NCBI RefSeq assembly: GCF_000172795.2
Contig: NZ_CP020947.1
Span: 623,001 to 687,000, forward strand
Source of the DNA: Rhizobium sp. CIAT894
GTDB lineage: Bacteria > Pseudomonadota > Alphaproteobacteria > Rhizobiales > Rhizobiaceae
Direction: 5' to 3'
DNA: 64,000 nt
Part shown: one piece after another, positions 24,859 to 33,431 of the stretch
Position numbering within the stretch: position 1 is the stretch's first letter
Layout of the letters: each line of letters starts with the position of its first letter
The notes under the pieces: model-generated
The model's database searches: none
What the model saw: only the letters and a program-made list of their open reading frames with translations
What the model was told of the DNA's origin: nothing
Program-made: the position numbers and the translations under genes

Positions 24859-26004
24859 ATGACCGCCATCTTGCGAAAGAAAGTTCACGGCGCCTTCACG
24901 CGCGGGCAGGTGATCGATGGCGCCGAAGATATCGGCGTCGCCTATCAGGTGTTTTCCGATACGGTGATCGAAGACGTTATCGTCAAGAATTCACCGCGCG
25001 GCTTCAAGTTCCACAACGGCAAAAACCTCACGATCCGGCGCTGCGAAACGGAGAACGTCAACGGCGACGGCATCTACCTGACGAAGACGACGGACGTTCT
25101 TCTGGAGAACAATCGCATTGGCGCAGCACCCGGTCAGGGGGCGGACTGCTGCCAGTTCGCCTACGAAAACAAGGACGACTATGTCAGTTCCAATGTCGTG
25201 ATCCGCGGCAACCTCCTGCTTCAGTCGCCGACCAGCACCTCCAACAAGGGCGCGCTGGTCTGCGATAAAACCCGAAATTACCTCGTCGAATACAACTTCA
25301 TCGGCGGCAAGAATTTCTCCTTTTCGTCGATCGGCGATGGTGCCGTCGTGCGCAGCAACATCATGCGCGACGGCAGGATGAATGATTATTCCTTCGGCTA
25401 CGGCATCGGCGACAAGGTCGACCATACCGGGCACCACGTCTATGACAACTGGATCGAGAACACCAATCGTGGCGTCAGCCTGAGCGGCTTTTCCGATCAG
25501 GAACAGGCATTCCGCAAAGACATCGATATCCACGACAACGTCATCAGCCAATGCGACATCGCATTCTTCGCCAACCGCCCGTGGTCCGGCAGTTTCCGGC
25601 GCAACATATTCCTGCGCTGCGAGCAGGATATCGTTCTGAAGGGAAGGGGCAAAGAGACCGCCGGCGATGTCGACGGCAATTATGTCAATGACGGCAGCTT
25701 CCTGAACGTCACCCCGCCGCCGCTTGTCTTCAAACCCGACGGAAAAGCCTCCGTTTCATCAGGCCAATGGACATCCGAGCCCGATGAGATCCGCATCCAG
25801 TGGCGCGACAAGGGGATCGACATACCAGGCGCCAACCGGCCCTCCATCGCCGTTGCGCCCGGCATGGAATTGTCCTGCGTGCTCTTGGCCCGCAAGGACG
25901 AGAACTGGATGCTGGCGATCGCCGAGGCCGCCTATGACGACTTCACCCCGCGCGCATGGCAGGAACACAGGCTGCCTTGGCAGAAGCGCTATCTGTCGAT
26001 TTGA
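24859..26004 (+). CDS. Right-handed beta-helix (pectate-lyase-like) protein
   Basis: A 381-residue protein with serial NI/V-x-N turns typical of parallel beta-helix rungs (VLLENNRIG, NVVIRGNLLLQ, NYLVEYNFIGG, VVRSNIMRDG, HVYDNWIENT, DIDIHDNVISQ). Relatives include polysaccharide lyases and C5-epimerases. No signal peptide is seen at the chosen ATG, which has GAAGGA upstream. The longer frame to 24673 runs through the palindromic repeat and is rejected. Enzymatic activity is not provable. It is convergent with a polysaccharide-polymerase-like gene, which may hint at surface glycan work. Confidence 0.75.
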   Translation: MTAILRKKVHGAFTRGQVIDGAEDIGVAYQVFSDTVIEDVIVKNSPRGFKFHNGKNLTIRRCETENVNGDGIYLTKTTDVLLENNRIGAAPGQGADCCQFAYENKDDYVSSNVVIRGNLLLQSPTSTSNKGALVCDKTRNYLVEYNFIGGKNFSFSSIGDGAVVRSNIMRDGRMNDYSFGYGIGDKVDHTGHHVYDNWIENTNRGVSLSGFSDQEQAFRKDIDIHDNVISQCDIAFFANRPWSGSFRRNIFLRCEQDIVLKGRGKETAGDVDGNYVNDGSFLNVTPPPLVFKPDGKASVSSGQWTSEPDEIRIQWRDKGIDIPGANRPSIAVAPGMELSCVLLARKDENWMLAIAEAAYDDFTPRAWQEHRLPWQKRYLSI

Positions 26005-26124
26005 GCAGCGTCGCGTTGCTCGTGTGCAGTTGAGGCACACGACCCCTATAGGCCCACGCGATGGCCGATGAAGATGACCGCGACGAGAGCGGGGGAATGA
26101 GCCGCACAGACGTCGAGCACCCCC

Positions 26125-27459
26125 TCAAGCCTGGCGTAGATTCCGGTTTGTCCGCAACCTCGGACGCAGTTCCGAGAGCGCGATGACCATATGTGGCCAG
26201 AGAATGAAAGGTGCCAGCATCATGCCTGCCTCGGTCATGGCTCCAAGCATGATGAGGATGATGATAACGATCTCCTTTCGCCTGGCGCCGGATTCTGCGG
26301 GGTCGGGGTCGACGATCGTCATCTTCCTGAACAGGCGGGTCAGCAAAAATAACGTCCATGCGGTAATGCCTGGAATGCCGATATTCAGCGCCAGTTCGAG
26401 ATAGGTGTTGTGGGTCGATCGTGCATCGAAGGTGACCTTGACATACTGCTCCATGACCTCGGGCTGGCGGAACATCGCAAAGCCGTAACCTGTCAGAGGC
26501 CGGTCCCATATCAGCGGCAACAACTGTTCCCAGATATTGGTGCGGCCTGAGAAGGTAATATCTTTGCCGAATGCTTCTGCAACGGCTGAGGCCACGCCGA
26601 GATAAACGAAGCTGGCGCCGAAGCCGACGATCAGGAACAGCAGGAAGACGACGAAGGAACGGAAAAGACGGTTCGGGTAGATGTGAATCACGCGAACGCC
26701 ATAGAGCATCATGCTGCCGAACATCGTCAAGACGACAGCCGTCGAGGACTTGGTTGCGACGATCAGGACGAGAAGGCAAAGCATTGCAGCCCAGCGTATC
26801 AGGGTACTGTAACGAAGCCGGCCGAGTTTCTCCGTCGACAGCAGGCAGACAAAACTCACCGAGCAAAACTGCCCCAATGTGTTCTTATGATAAAAGGCAC
26901 CCTTGACCATGCCCGCATAGCTGCCGCGCATGATGGCGAATTGCGGGAAAGCTGCTGTGTAGACAACGTTGATAAATGCGGCGGCAATCGCAAAACGCCC
27001 GAGTACTTTGAAGGCTTCGACATTGCCGTAGCGCGCGCGGTACAGAAGAGGCGGGACCGCGAGAACGATGACCGCGGCCAATCCCTTCAAGGATGCGCCT
27101 CTGTCGATCGAGAAGGCGATCGATGTCAGGCAGGAAATGCCGACAACGACGATAAACGGCGAAATTCGTGAGAAGACCCGCAGGAATTGTCGTTGCTCCA
27201 GCAGAAAATATAAGCCCGACAAAGGAATAAGGCCGTAGAGCAGGAGTTTCATTGGCAACGGGTCGACCGCTGCGCCGTCGTCGAAGTTTGCAGGCAGGCC
27301 GTACCACATGCCTGTCGCCCGCCAAAGCGACGCGTAAAATGCGATTGTCAGAACCAGCTTTGCCAGCACATCGCGCCTGACGCGCCACCGGGGCGCTGCC
27401 CGCCGGTGGTAGCCGGCTGGATAGTGGTTTCTTGCTAACGCTGCATTTTCTATCGTCAT
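26125..27459 (-). CDS. O-antigen ligase/polymerase-like (ExoQ/Wzy_C) membrane protein
   Basis: A 444-residue protein with about ten membrane segments and a large periplasmic loop. The loop holds the Wzy_C-type stretch FSGRTNIWEQLLPLI followed by RPLTGYGFAMF and STHNTYLELALNIGIPG, which includes the conserved R and H-N-x-x-L-x motif of O-antigen ligases and ExoQ-like polymerases. It should join or polymerise lipid-linked repeat units on the periplasmic face. The TTG directly upstream is an alternative start. No glycosyltransferase genes flank it, so its polymer is unknown. Confidence 0.87.
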   Translation of the reverse strand: MTIENAALARNHYPAGYHRRAAPRWRVRRDVLAKLVLTIAFYASLWRATGMWYGLPANFDDGAAVDPLPMKLLLYGLIPLSGLYFLLEQRQFLRVFSRISPFIVVVGISCLTSIAFSIDRGASLKGLAAVIVLAVPPLLYRARYGNVEAFKVLGRFAIAAAFINVVYTAAFPQFAIMRGSYAGMVKGAFYHKNTLGQFCSVSFVCLLSTEKLGRLRYSTLIRWAAMLCLLVLIVATKSSTAVVLTMFGSMMLYGVRVIHIYPNRLFRSFVVFLLFLIVGFGASFVYLGVASAVAEAFGKDITFSGRTNIWEQLLPLIWDRPLTGYGFAMFRQPEVMEQYVKVTFDARSTHNTYLELALNIGIPGITAWTLFLLTRLFRKMTIVDPDPAESGARRKEIVIIILIMLGAMTEAGMMLAPFILWPHMVIALSELRPRLRTNRNLRQA

Positions 27460-27897
27460 CAAAGGCTCTTATAAATCAATCTGCAGAAGCCCGGCGTTCG
27501 CCTCGATCAAGGCATGCCGGTATTCGATTGAACTGAGGCGGGAGCTATTTTTGTGCATCCTCGCTTCCTCTCCGGAAGAACGAATTCATTTGGCCGTTCG
27601 GCAACTTCCCAGTTTCGCAAACTGCCCATTCCGGTGGGCGATACAGCCAGGTCAAGCTTGTCCAGTGGCTTCAAGCCCATTGAAGCGGCACTCTCACTTC
27701 GCCATGCGGCGCGACCTTAAGCGAACTTATTCCGTGAATCCAGCCGATAAAACCATGTCATCATGTCGCGCCGTTTCTCCGTCCGATCGGCAGCCAACAG
27801 AAACTGTGGCGCAGCGGGTTTAAGGGCAGCGTTCATCGGCTGCGTTTCGGAACTGTTGGAACGACCCGGGCGGCATTGGCAGAAAACCGCAATTTTC
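27460..27897. other. Intergenic region without supported genes
   Basis: About 440 bases between the polymerase-like gene and the stress promoter of the first Ku gene. Plus-strand open frames here have no family likeness. I see no repeat, tRNA or strong hairpin. Confidence 0.4.
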
Positions 27898-27925
27898 GGA
27901 ACCAAACACCGCATCCGCCGTTGAT
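27898..27925 (+). promoter_or_regulatory. Predicted EcfG/RpoE2 general-stress promoter of ku (plus strand)
   Basis: GGAAC (27898-27902) is followed after 17 bases by GTTGAT (27920-27925), equal to the GGAAC-N18-TT pattern of alphaproteobacterial general-stress sigma factors. The Ku start codon is 36 bases downstream with GGGAGG in between. The second Ku operon has a promoter of the same form and spacing. Confidence 0.72.
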
Positions 27926-27961
27926 TGCAATGCCCAACCGTGTCCGGGAGGCAGGACAGAC

Positions 27962-28765
27962 ATGGCACGTCAGACATTCTGGAAAGGCTATCTCAAGCTT
28001 TCGCTCGTCACCGCCGCCGTCTCGCTGACGCCGGCGACGACGGAGAGCAACAAGGTGCGGTTCCATGTGCTCAATCGCCAGACGAAGAACCGCGTCGAAA
28101 GCCGTTATGTCGACAGCGTCACCCACAAGCCCGTGGCGGACCGGGACCAGGTGAAAGGCTATCCGCGTGGCGAGGACGATTATATCATGCTGGAAGACGA
28201 GGAGATCGAGGAAGTCGGGCTCGAAAGCACCCGCACCATCGATATCGACACATTCGTGCCGCGCGGCTCGATCGACTGGATCTGGTACGACAAACCGCAT
28301 TTTCTGGCCCCCGAGGACAAGGTCGGGGTGGAAGCCTTCTGCGTCATCCGCGAGGCGATGAAGGCGAATGATGTCGTCGGCATCGCCCGCCTCGTGCTCT
28401 ATCGTCGCGAGCGTGCCGTGCTGCTGGAGCCGCAGGGCAAGGGTATCGTTCTCTGGACCCTGCGTTATGGCGACGAGGTGCGCGAACCGGTGGCCGAACT
28501 CGACAGCAAGGCGGCGATCGACAGCAAGCTGCTGGCGCTGATGAAGCAGCTGGTGAAGGAAGAGACGAAAGATTGGAGCCCGGCCATGGTGCAGGATCCG
28601 ATCCAGAAGCGCCTGAAGTCGATGATCCGCAGCAAGCAGAAGAGCCTGAAGCAGGCCGCGCCTGCGAAAAAACCCGCACCGGTGAAATCGACCGGCAACG
28701 TCGTCAATATCATGGATGCGCTGAAAAGGAGCCTGGCCGCGGAGGACGGGAAGCCGTCGCGTTAA
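27962..28765 (+). CDS. ku: Ku protein, non-homologous end joining (copy 1)
   Basis: A 267-residue bacterial Ku homologue: core beta-barrel with FWKGYLKLSLVTAAVSL, VRFHVLNRQTKNRV, DRDQVKGYPRGEDDYIML and the IDTFVPRGSIDWIWYDKPHF block. It ends in a basic lysine-rich tail (KKPAPVKSTGNV). The homodimeric ring threads onto DNA ends and recruits the ligase LigD. No ligD is in this window. The gene is convergent with a second ku, 33 bases between stops. A general-stress promoter is predicted upstream. Confidence 0.95.
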   Translation: MARQTFWKGYLKLSLVTAAVSLTPATTESNKVRFHVLNRQTKNRVESRYVDSVTHKPVADRDQVKGYPRGEDDYIMLEDEEIEEVGLESTRTIDIDTFVPRGSIDWIWYDKPHFLAPEDKVGVEAFCVIREAMKANDVVGIARLVLYRRERAVLLEPQGKGIVLWTLRYGDEVREPVAELDSKAAIDSKLLALMKQLVKEETKDWSPAMVQDPIQKRLKSMIRSKQKSLKQAAPAKKPAPVKSTGNVVNIMDALKRSLAAEDGKPSR

Positions 28766-28798
28766 ATCGCGCCACGCCTGATAGGTTCGAGAGCCGCC

Positions 28799-29650
28799 TC
28801 AGCTTGCCTTCTTCCTGTGGCTGTCGCCGCGCGCCGGCGTCTTCTTCGCCGGTGCCTTCTTTGACGAACCCTTGCTGCTCATTCCGGCGCTTTGGCGCAG
28901 TGCTTCCATCAGGTCGACGACCTTGCGTTCCGGCGGCTGTTTCTTCTTCGGCGGTGCCCGGCCCTCGATCTTCGCCTTGACCAGTTCCACGAGGGCAGCC
29001 TCGTAGCGATCCACATATTCGCTCGGTTCGAAACTGCCCTGCTTGGTGCCGATGATATGGCCGGCAAGCGCGATCATCTCCTTGTCGAACTTGATGTCGG
29101 GAATGTCCTTGAAGACGGTGTCGGCCGAACGCACCTCGTAGTCGAAATTCAGCATTGTGGCGACGATGCAGTCGTCATGCGGGCGGATCAGCAGCGTCCG
29201 GTTGCGCCGGAACAGCACGGCTTCGGCAAGGGCTGCGACCTTGCCGTCGCGCATGCCCCTTGCGATCAGCGACAGCGCCTCTTCGTCATGCGCGTCGACG
29301 GGGGCGAGGTAGTAGGGACGATCGAAATAAAGCTTGTCGATATCGTCGTAGCCGATGAAGGCCTTGATATTCAGCACCTTGTCGCTTTCCGGCATGAGGG
29401 CGGCGATTTCGTCGCCCTCGATGACGATGTAGTCGCCATTCTCCATCTGGTAGCCTTTGACCTGATCGTCCCGCTCGACCGGTTTGCCGGTCTCGCTGTC
29501 GATGAATTGCCGTTCCACCCGATGGCCGGTCCTGCGGTTGATGATGTTGAAGGAGACGCGGTCGGAAGAGGAAATGGCGGTGTAAAGCCCGACGGCGCAA
29601 GCAAGGTCGCCCACCTTCAGATGACCTTTCCAGCTTGCCCGCGCGGCCAT
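28799..29650 (-). CDS. ku: Ku protein, non-homologous end joining (copy 2)
   Basis: A 283-residue Ku homologue with ASWKGHLKVGDLACAVGLY, VSFNIINRRTGHRV, DDQVKGYQMENGDYIVI and YFDRPYYLAP. A longer C-terminal extension ends in repeated KKAPAKK lysine clusters that likely bind DNA. I chose ATG at 29650 because GGAGG lies 5 bases upstream; the TTG 18 bases earlier is not needed. It is the last gene of a three-gene minus-strand set behind a general-stress promoter. Two different Ku proteins may form heterodimers, as proposed for Sinorhizobium. Confidence 0.95.
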   Translation of the reverse strand: MAARASWKGHLKVGDLACAVGLYTAISSSDRVSFNIINRRTGHRVERQFIDSETGKPVERDDQVKGYQMENGDYIVIEGDEIAALMPESDKVLNIKAFIGYDDIDKLYFDRPYYLAPVDAHDEEALSLIARGMRDGKVAALAEAVLFRRNRTLLIRPHDDCIVATMLNFDYEVRSADTVFKDIPDIKFDKEMIALAGHIIGTKQGSFEPSEYVDRYEAALVELVKAKIEGRAPPKKKQPPERKVVDLMEALRQSAGMSSKGSSKKAPAKKTPARGDSHRKKAS

Positions 29651-29668
29651 TCCATCCTCCGTTGTCAA

Positions 29669-29902
29669 TCAGAGCCGACCGTTGCTCTTGTCGGTTTCGA
29701 GTTCCTGGAATGCCCAGCCGCGTCCATCGGGCGCGGGATAGGCCAGCAGCGCGTCGCCATCGCCGATCTTCTGGCGCGACGCGGCGTCCCTGGCGTGAAC
29801 GATCGCTTCCTCGGCCGTCGCATAGGTTTCCGACAGCGTGTCGCCGAGCTTGTAGGCCCAGCCATTGTCATGCGGCACGATCTGATAGGTGATATCGGCC
29901 AT
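29669..29902 (-). CDS. DUF2188-like small protein
   Basis: A 77-residue protein: YQIVPHDNGWAYKLGDTLSE followed by TYATAEEAIVHARDAA, close to the DUF2188 pattern (V-x-P-x-x-x-GW-x-V-x-x-x-x-x-A-x-x-x-F-x-T-x-x-EA-x-x-x-A-R). Function is unknown. The start has GAGGAG 7 bases upstream. It lies 18 bases before ku copy 2 on the same strand, so it should be co-induced under stress. Confidence 0.7.
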   Translation of the reverse strand: MADITYQIVPHDNGWAYKLGDTLSETYATAEEAIVHARDAASRQKIGDGDALLAYPAPDGRGWAFQELETDKSNGRL

Positions 29903-29951
29903 TTCGGATCTCCTCTTCTCAATTGGATAGGGAGCATGGCGGCATCATACT

Positions 29952-30212
29952 CTAATTTCGATTGGTTTTGCGCCCCTCGTCGAGGGCGATGATTTTCTCC
30001 ACCGAAGCGATATCCTCGCTGGTGACGACGGGAACCGGATCGGTGGCAATCGCCTCCAGCACCTCCTGCGAGACGGCGCCGTTGCGGATTGCCCATTCCA
30101 GCGTCTCGCGTGTTTCCCGCTCGGCCTTGAGCTGGGCATAGAGCGCGACGATCAGCCGATCGCGGGCGTCCATGCGCCCGCCCTGGCGATCCATTCTGCG
30201 GACATGCGCCAT
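29952..30212 (-). CDS. Small hypothetical protein in the stress operon
   Basis: An 86-residue soluble helical protein (LIVALYAQLKAERETRETLE, then SQEVLEAIATDPVPVV) with no recognised domain. AAAGGTGG precedes the ATG. It is the first gene after the predicted general-stress promoter at 30249-30276 and is followed after 49 bases by the DUF2188-like gene. No function is assigned. Confidence 0.6.
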   Translation of the reverse strand: MAHVRRMDRQGGRMDARDRLIVALYAQLKAERETRETLEWAIRNGAVSQEVLEAIATDPVPVVTSEDIASVEKIIALDEGRKTNRN

Positions 30213-30248
30213 CGCAATCCACCTTTGTCACTGATTTCGTTCAGGTGT

Positions 30249-30276
30249 AATCAACTGCTGACGGATGGAAAGGTTC
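30249..30276 (-). promoter_or_regulatory. Predicted EcfG/RpoE2 general-stress promoter of the second ku operon
   Basis: On the minus strand GGAAC (30276-30272) is followed after 17 bases by GTTGAT, the same boxes and spacing as in front of the other Ku gene. The first start codon is about 37 bases further on. Confidence 0.72.
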
Positions 30277-30357
30277 CGAAACCGACAGGCAGCCGTTGCC
30301 CGGTGCGGCGCCGGCCTGACATTGTCATCTGCAGAATGTTCACGAGAGGATTTCATC

Positions 30358-30792
30358 ATGGTCGATCTCAAGGCTCGTCCCCGCCCGACCGGCGCCACCG
30401 CCGTTCTCGGCCGCACCGGTTTTCCGCATGTCACCTCCGCCACCAGGGGCGAGATCGATATCGTCACGTCGCCGTCGCAGCCGGGCTTCAATCCGCTCGA
30501 CCTGCTCTATTCCTCGCTGTCTGCCTGCCTCGTGCTCAGCGCCCGCATGGCCGCCAGCCAGATGGGCGTTCTCGACAGGATCAGCGAGATCACCGCCGAG
30601 GTCACCGGCGAGAAGGCGACCGAAGGCCTTTCGCGGGTTGCCAGGTTCAACATCGCCTTCTCGATCAAGGGCGATATCGACGAGGAAAGCCGGCGCCAGA
30701 TCGTCCATGCGGCGGAGGATGAGATCTGCACGGTGAGCAATACGATCCGCGGCAATCCCGATTTTTCGACGACGATATTGGGACAGGCTTAA
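30358..30792 (+). CDS. OsmC family protein
   Basis: A 144-residue protein with the OsmC/Ohr fold pattern: GFNPLDLLYSSLSACLVLSARMAA with the first cysteine in the helix, and EICTVSNTIRGNPDF where the second redox cysteine is expected. In the YhfA/OsmC group the two cysteines reduce organic peroxides. I chose the ATG with GAGAGGA 7 bases upstream, which begins at MVDLKARPRP. The gene is divergent from the ku operon with its stress promoter in the shared gap. Confidence 0.85.
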   Translation: MVDLKARPRPTGATAVLGRTGFPHVTSATRGEIDIVTSPSQPGFNPLDLLYSSLSACLVLSARMAASQMGVLDRISEITAEVTGEKATEGLSRVARFNIAFSIKGDIDEESRRQIVHAAEDEICTVSNTIRGNPDFSTTILGQA

Positions 30793-30886
30793 TCTACATA
30801 ATATTTATAGACAATTACCGGCAGAGGATTGCGCGAGCAATATCCGGCTTCTATGCTCGGGCATCGCAAGCAACATCCCGGCCGCC

Positions 30887-32317
30887 ATGCATTCCAAGTC
30901 TCCTCCGACGTCCGAACCGCCCGTCGTCGCCATCATCGGCGGCGGTGTCTCCGGCGTGGGTGTCGCCTATCATCTCGCCCGGGCGAGCCGCGGCGAGCAT
31001 CCCGTCATCCTGGTCTTCGAGCCGCGCGCCGAGCTCGGCCGCGGTCTTGCCTATGACACCGACGATCCGGCCCACCGCATCAATGTTCCAGCCGCCAAGA
31101 TGAGCCTGCAGCCGGACGAGCTGGGCGAATTCCAGGCCTGGATCGAAGCCGGTGACGCCGCCGCTGACGATCCCGGGGCAAAGCGGCCCGATGGTTCGCT
31201 CTTTCCGCGACGCCGGCTTTTCGGCGATTATGTCGCCTCCCTGCTGAAACCGTTGCTGGAAGACGGCAGCGTCCGTCACTGCCGCGCTGCGGTGACGAGT
31301 GTCGAGCGCCATGCCGGCCGCTGGACGATCCGCGACGATAAGGGCGGCGTCACGCAGGCCGATATCGTCGCGATCGCCACCAGCCATCCGCCGCCGGCAG
31401 CCCCCGGCCGGCTTGCGAGCCGGCTTGCAGCCCATCCCCGTTTCGTTGCCGATACCACCAGGCCCGGCGCGCTTGCCATGGTCCGCCCGCATGACCGGGT
31501 GCTGGTCATCGGCAACGGCCTGACGGCTGCCGATGTCATTGCCTCGCTGGCCGAGCGCGGCCATGACGGTCCGGTAACTGCGATCTCGCGCCGCGGCCTG
31601 CGTGCGCGCGGGCATGCGCCGGTGCCGCAGCAGCTCTTCGGCGATTTCATTTCCGATGCGGCCCATTCTGCCGTGTCCCTGCTGACCGCGATCCGCGCCG
31701 CCATCGAGGCGGCGAAGGCGCAGGGCATAAGCTGGCACGGCGTGCTCGATCAGGTACGGGCGCAGGGATATGATCTCTGGCAGGCGTTGCCGGTTGCCGA
31801 ACGCCGCCGCCTCGTCCGCCATCTCAGACCCTATTGGGACGTGCACCGGTTCCGCATCGCGCCGCAGGTCGAGGCCGTGCTCGACACGGCGGTTGCCGCC
31901 GGCCGCCTCGAAATCCTTGCCGGCTCTGTCGCCGATGCGCGCATGTCAGGCGAGCTCATTCTGGCCACGCTGCAGCTACGCCATCAGCGCCAATCGTTGC
32001 AGCGGAGCTATGACGCCGTCGTCGTCACCACCGGCCCCGCGCATGGCGGCATTCTCGAAACCCAGCCCTGGCTCGCAGCCCTGGCCGCAAGTGGCCACCT
32101 ATCGCTTGATCCCACAGGCCTCGGCCTTGCCTGCACCGAGCGCTCGGAGGCGATCGGCCCGTCGGGAAAGGCGGATCCTTCGCTGCTGATCTCCGGCCCT
32201 TTGGCGCGCGGCACCTTCGGCGAGCTGATGGGGCTGCCGCAGGTGACCGAGCATGCCTTCTTCGTCGCCACCGAGATCGCCAGGAAGCTGCGGGTGAACG
32301 ACACGCATACCGCCTGA
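30887..32317 (+). CDS. FAD/NAD(P)-binding oxidoreductase
   Basis: A 476-residue protein with an N-terminal FAD-binding Rossmann motif (VAIIGGGVSGVGVAYHLARA), a second fragment AELGRGLAYDTDDPAHRINV characteristic of a group annotated as FAD-NAD(P)-binding proteins, and a second nucleotide motif VLVIGNGLTAADVIASLAE near the middle. The ending LISGPLARGTFGELMGLPQV is also conserved in the group. The substrate is unknown. No clear ribosome-binding site is seen before the ATG. Confidence 0.82.
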   Translation: MHSKSPPTSEPPVVAIIGGGVSGVGVAYHLARASRGEHPVILVFEPRAELGRGLAYDTDDPAHRINVPAAKMSLQPDELGEFQAWIEAGDAAADDPGAKRPDGSLFPRRRLFGDYVASLLKPLLEDGSVRHCRAAVTSVERHAGRWTIRDDKGGVTQADIVAIATSHPPPAAPGRLASRLAAHPRFVADTTRPGALAMVRPHDRVLVIGNGLTAADVIASLAERGHDGPVTAISRRGLRARGHAPVPQQLFGDFISDAAHSAVSLLTAIRAAIEAAKAQGISWHGVLDQVRAQGYDLWQALPVAERRRLVRHLRPYWDVHRFRIAPQVEAVLDTAVAAGRLEILAGSVADARMSGELILATLQLRHQRQSLQRSYDAVVVTTGPAHGGILETQPWLAALAASGHLSLDPTGLGLACTERSEAIGPSGKADPSLLISGPLARGTFGELMGLPQVTEHAFFVATEIARKLRVNDTHTA

Positions 32318-32425
32318 ATTTACATCCCTGTGTCGTTCATCGGCTGTCGTTGATGATCGACTTCTGATAGGCAGGCGGCTGCACCTCCCACCGCCTGCTT
32401 TGGGCGATCAGAAAATATCGAGATC

Positions 32426-33319
32426 ATGTCACAGGCTGACTCCACCCTTTCCGAAGCCGCGCCTTCCAACCGCCTTCCCCTGGCGGCGCTCATTCTCGGC
32501 GGGGCGGCGATCGGCGGCTCGCCGATCTTCGTCCGGCTTTCCGAGGTCGGGCCGATGGCGACGGCCTTCTGGCGCGTGGCGCTGGCGCTGATCCCGATCG
32601 TCTTCGTCTCGCTCATGAAGACGGAGAGGGGACGGAAGCCGCAAAGCCTTTCCGACTACGCCCTGCTCATCCTTCCGGGCCTCATGCTGTCGCTCGATCT
32701 CGCTGCCTGGCACCTTTCGCTGACCATGACCTCGGTTGCCAACGCGACGCTGCTTGCCAACCTCGCCCCCGTCTTCGTGACGATGATCGCCTTCGTGTTT
32801 TTCCGGGCGAGGACGAGCGGCATCTTCCTGCTCGGACTTATCCTGGCGCTGGGGGGCGTCGTCATTCTGAAGGGCGGACCGGCAGCGATCGGCAATGGCG
32901 ACCTCGGCGGTGACGGTATCGCGATGATCGCCGCCTTCTTCTATGCCTGCTATATCCTGGCGATCGGCAGGCTGCGCAGCCGGTTCGATACGATCCGCAT
33001 CATGCTGTGGAGCACGGCCTCGGCTGCCGTCTTCATCTTCCCGGTCGCTCTCGTTCATGAGGGCCATATGCTGCCGGCAAGCCTCTATGGCTGGTCGATC
33101 CTCTTCGGTCTTGCCTTTATCAGCCATGCCGGCGGGCAGGTGGCGATCACCTATGCGCTGGCCTATCTGCCGCCGGCTTTCTCCTCGCTGACGCTGCTGC
33201 TGCAGCCGGTCGTCGCGGCAATCCTTGCCTGGGCGCTGCTGAACGAGGCGATCGGAACCATGCAGGCGTTCGGCGGCGCCGTCGTGCTTGCCGGCATCAT
33301 GGTCGCCCGCCGAGGCTGA
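32426..33319 (+). CDS. EamA/DMT-superfamily transporter
   Basis: A 297-residue membrane protein with ten hydrophobic segments arranged as two EamA repeats. Conserved features are GGAAIGGSPIFVRLSEVGPM with FWRVALA at the start, and YLPPAFSSLTLLLQPVVAAI with LNEAIG in the second repeat. It probably exports a metabolite, but the substrate cannot be inferred. A strong hairpin with T-run follows its stop codon. Confidence 0.9.
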   Translation: MSQADSTLSEAAPSNRLPLAALILGGAAIGGSPIFVRLSEVGPMATAFWRVALALIPIVFVSLMKTERGRKPQSLSDYALLILPGLMLSLDLAAWHLSLTMTSVANATLLANLAPVFVTMIAFVFFRARTSGIFLLGLILALGGVVILKGGPAAIGNGDLGGDGIAMIAAFFYACYILAIGRLRSRFDTIRIMLWSTASAAVFIFPVALVHEGHMLPASLYGWSILFGLAFISHAGGQVAITYALAYLPPAFSSLTLLLQPVVAAILAWALLNEAIGTMQAFGGAVVLAGIMVARRG

Positions 33320-33327
33320 TCGTTAAA

Positions 33328-33372
33328 GCGCGTCGCGTCAAACTTGATTCATGCGACGCGCATTCGCTTTTT
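33328..33372 (+). terminator. Module-B hairpin acting as terminator of the EamA gene
   Basis: GCGCGTCGC (33328-33336) pairs with GCGACGCGC (33353-33361), and CGCTTTTT follows. The hairpin belongs to the same repeat family as module B elsewhere (AAAGCGCG...CGCGCTTT type), so the repeat seems to serve as an intrinsic terminator here. Confidence 0.6.
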
Positions 33373-33380
33373 GTTTTTAC

Positions 33381-33425
33381 GCATGTCGTTGCCGCAAAAC
33401 CGCGGCACACCTTTGCGCGACATGC
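33381..33425. repeat. RIME-like repeat, module A copy 4 (inverted)
   Basis: GCATGTCG (33381-33388) and CGACATGC (33418-33425) flank inner arms CCGCAAAA and TTTGCGC. The core reads CCGCGGCACACC, the reverse complement of the core of the other copies. Together with the adjacent module B it forms a full element in reverse orientation between convergent genes. Confidence 0.78.
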
Positions 33426-33431
33426 TCACAT

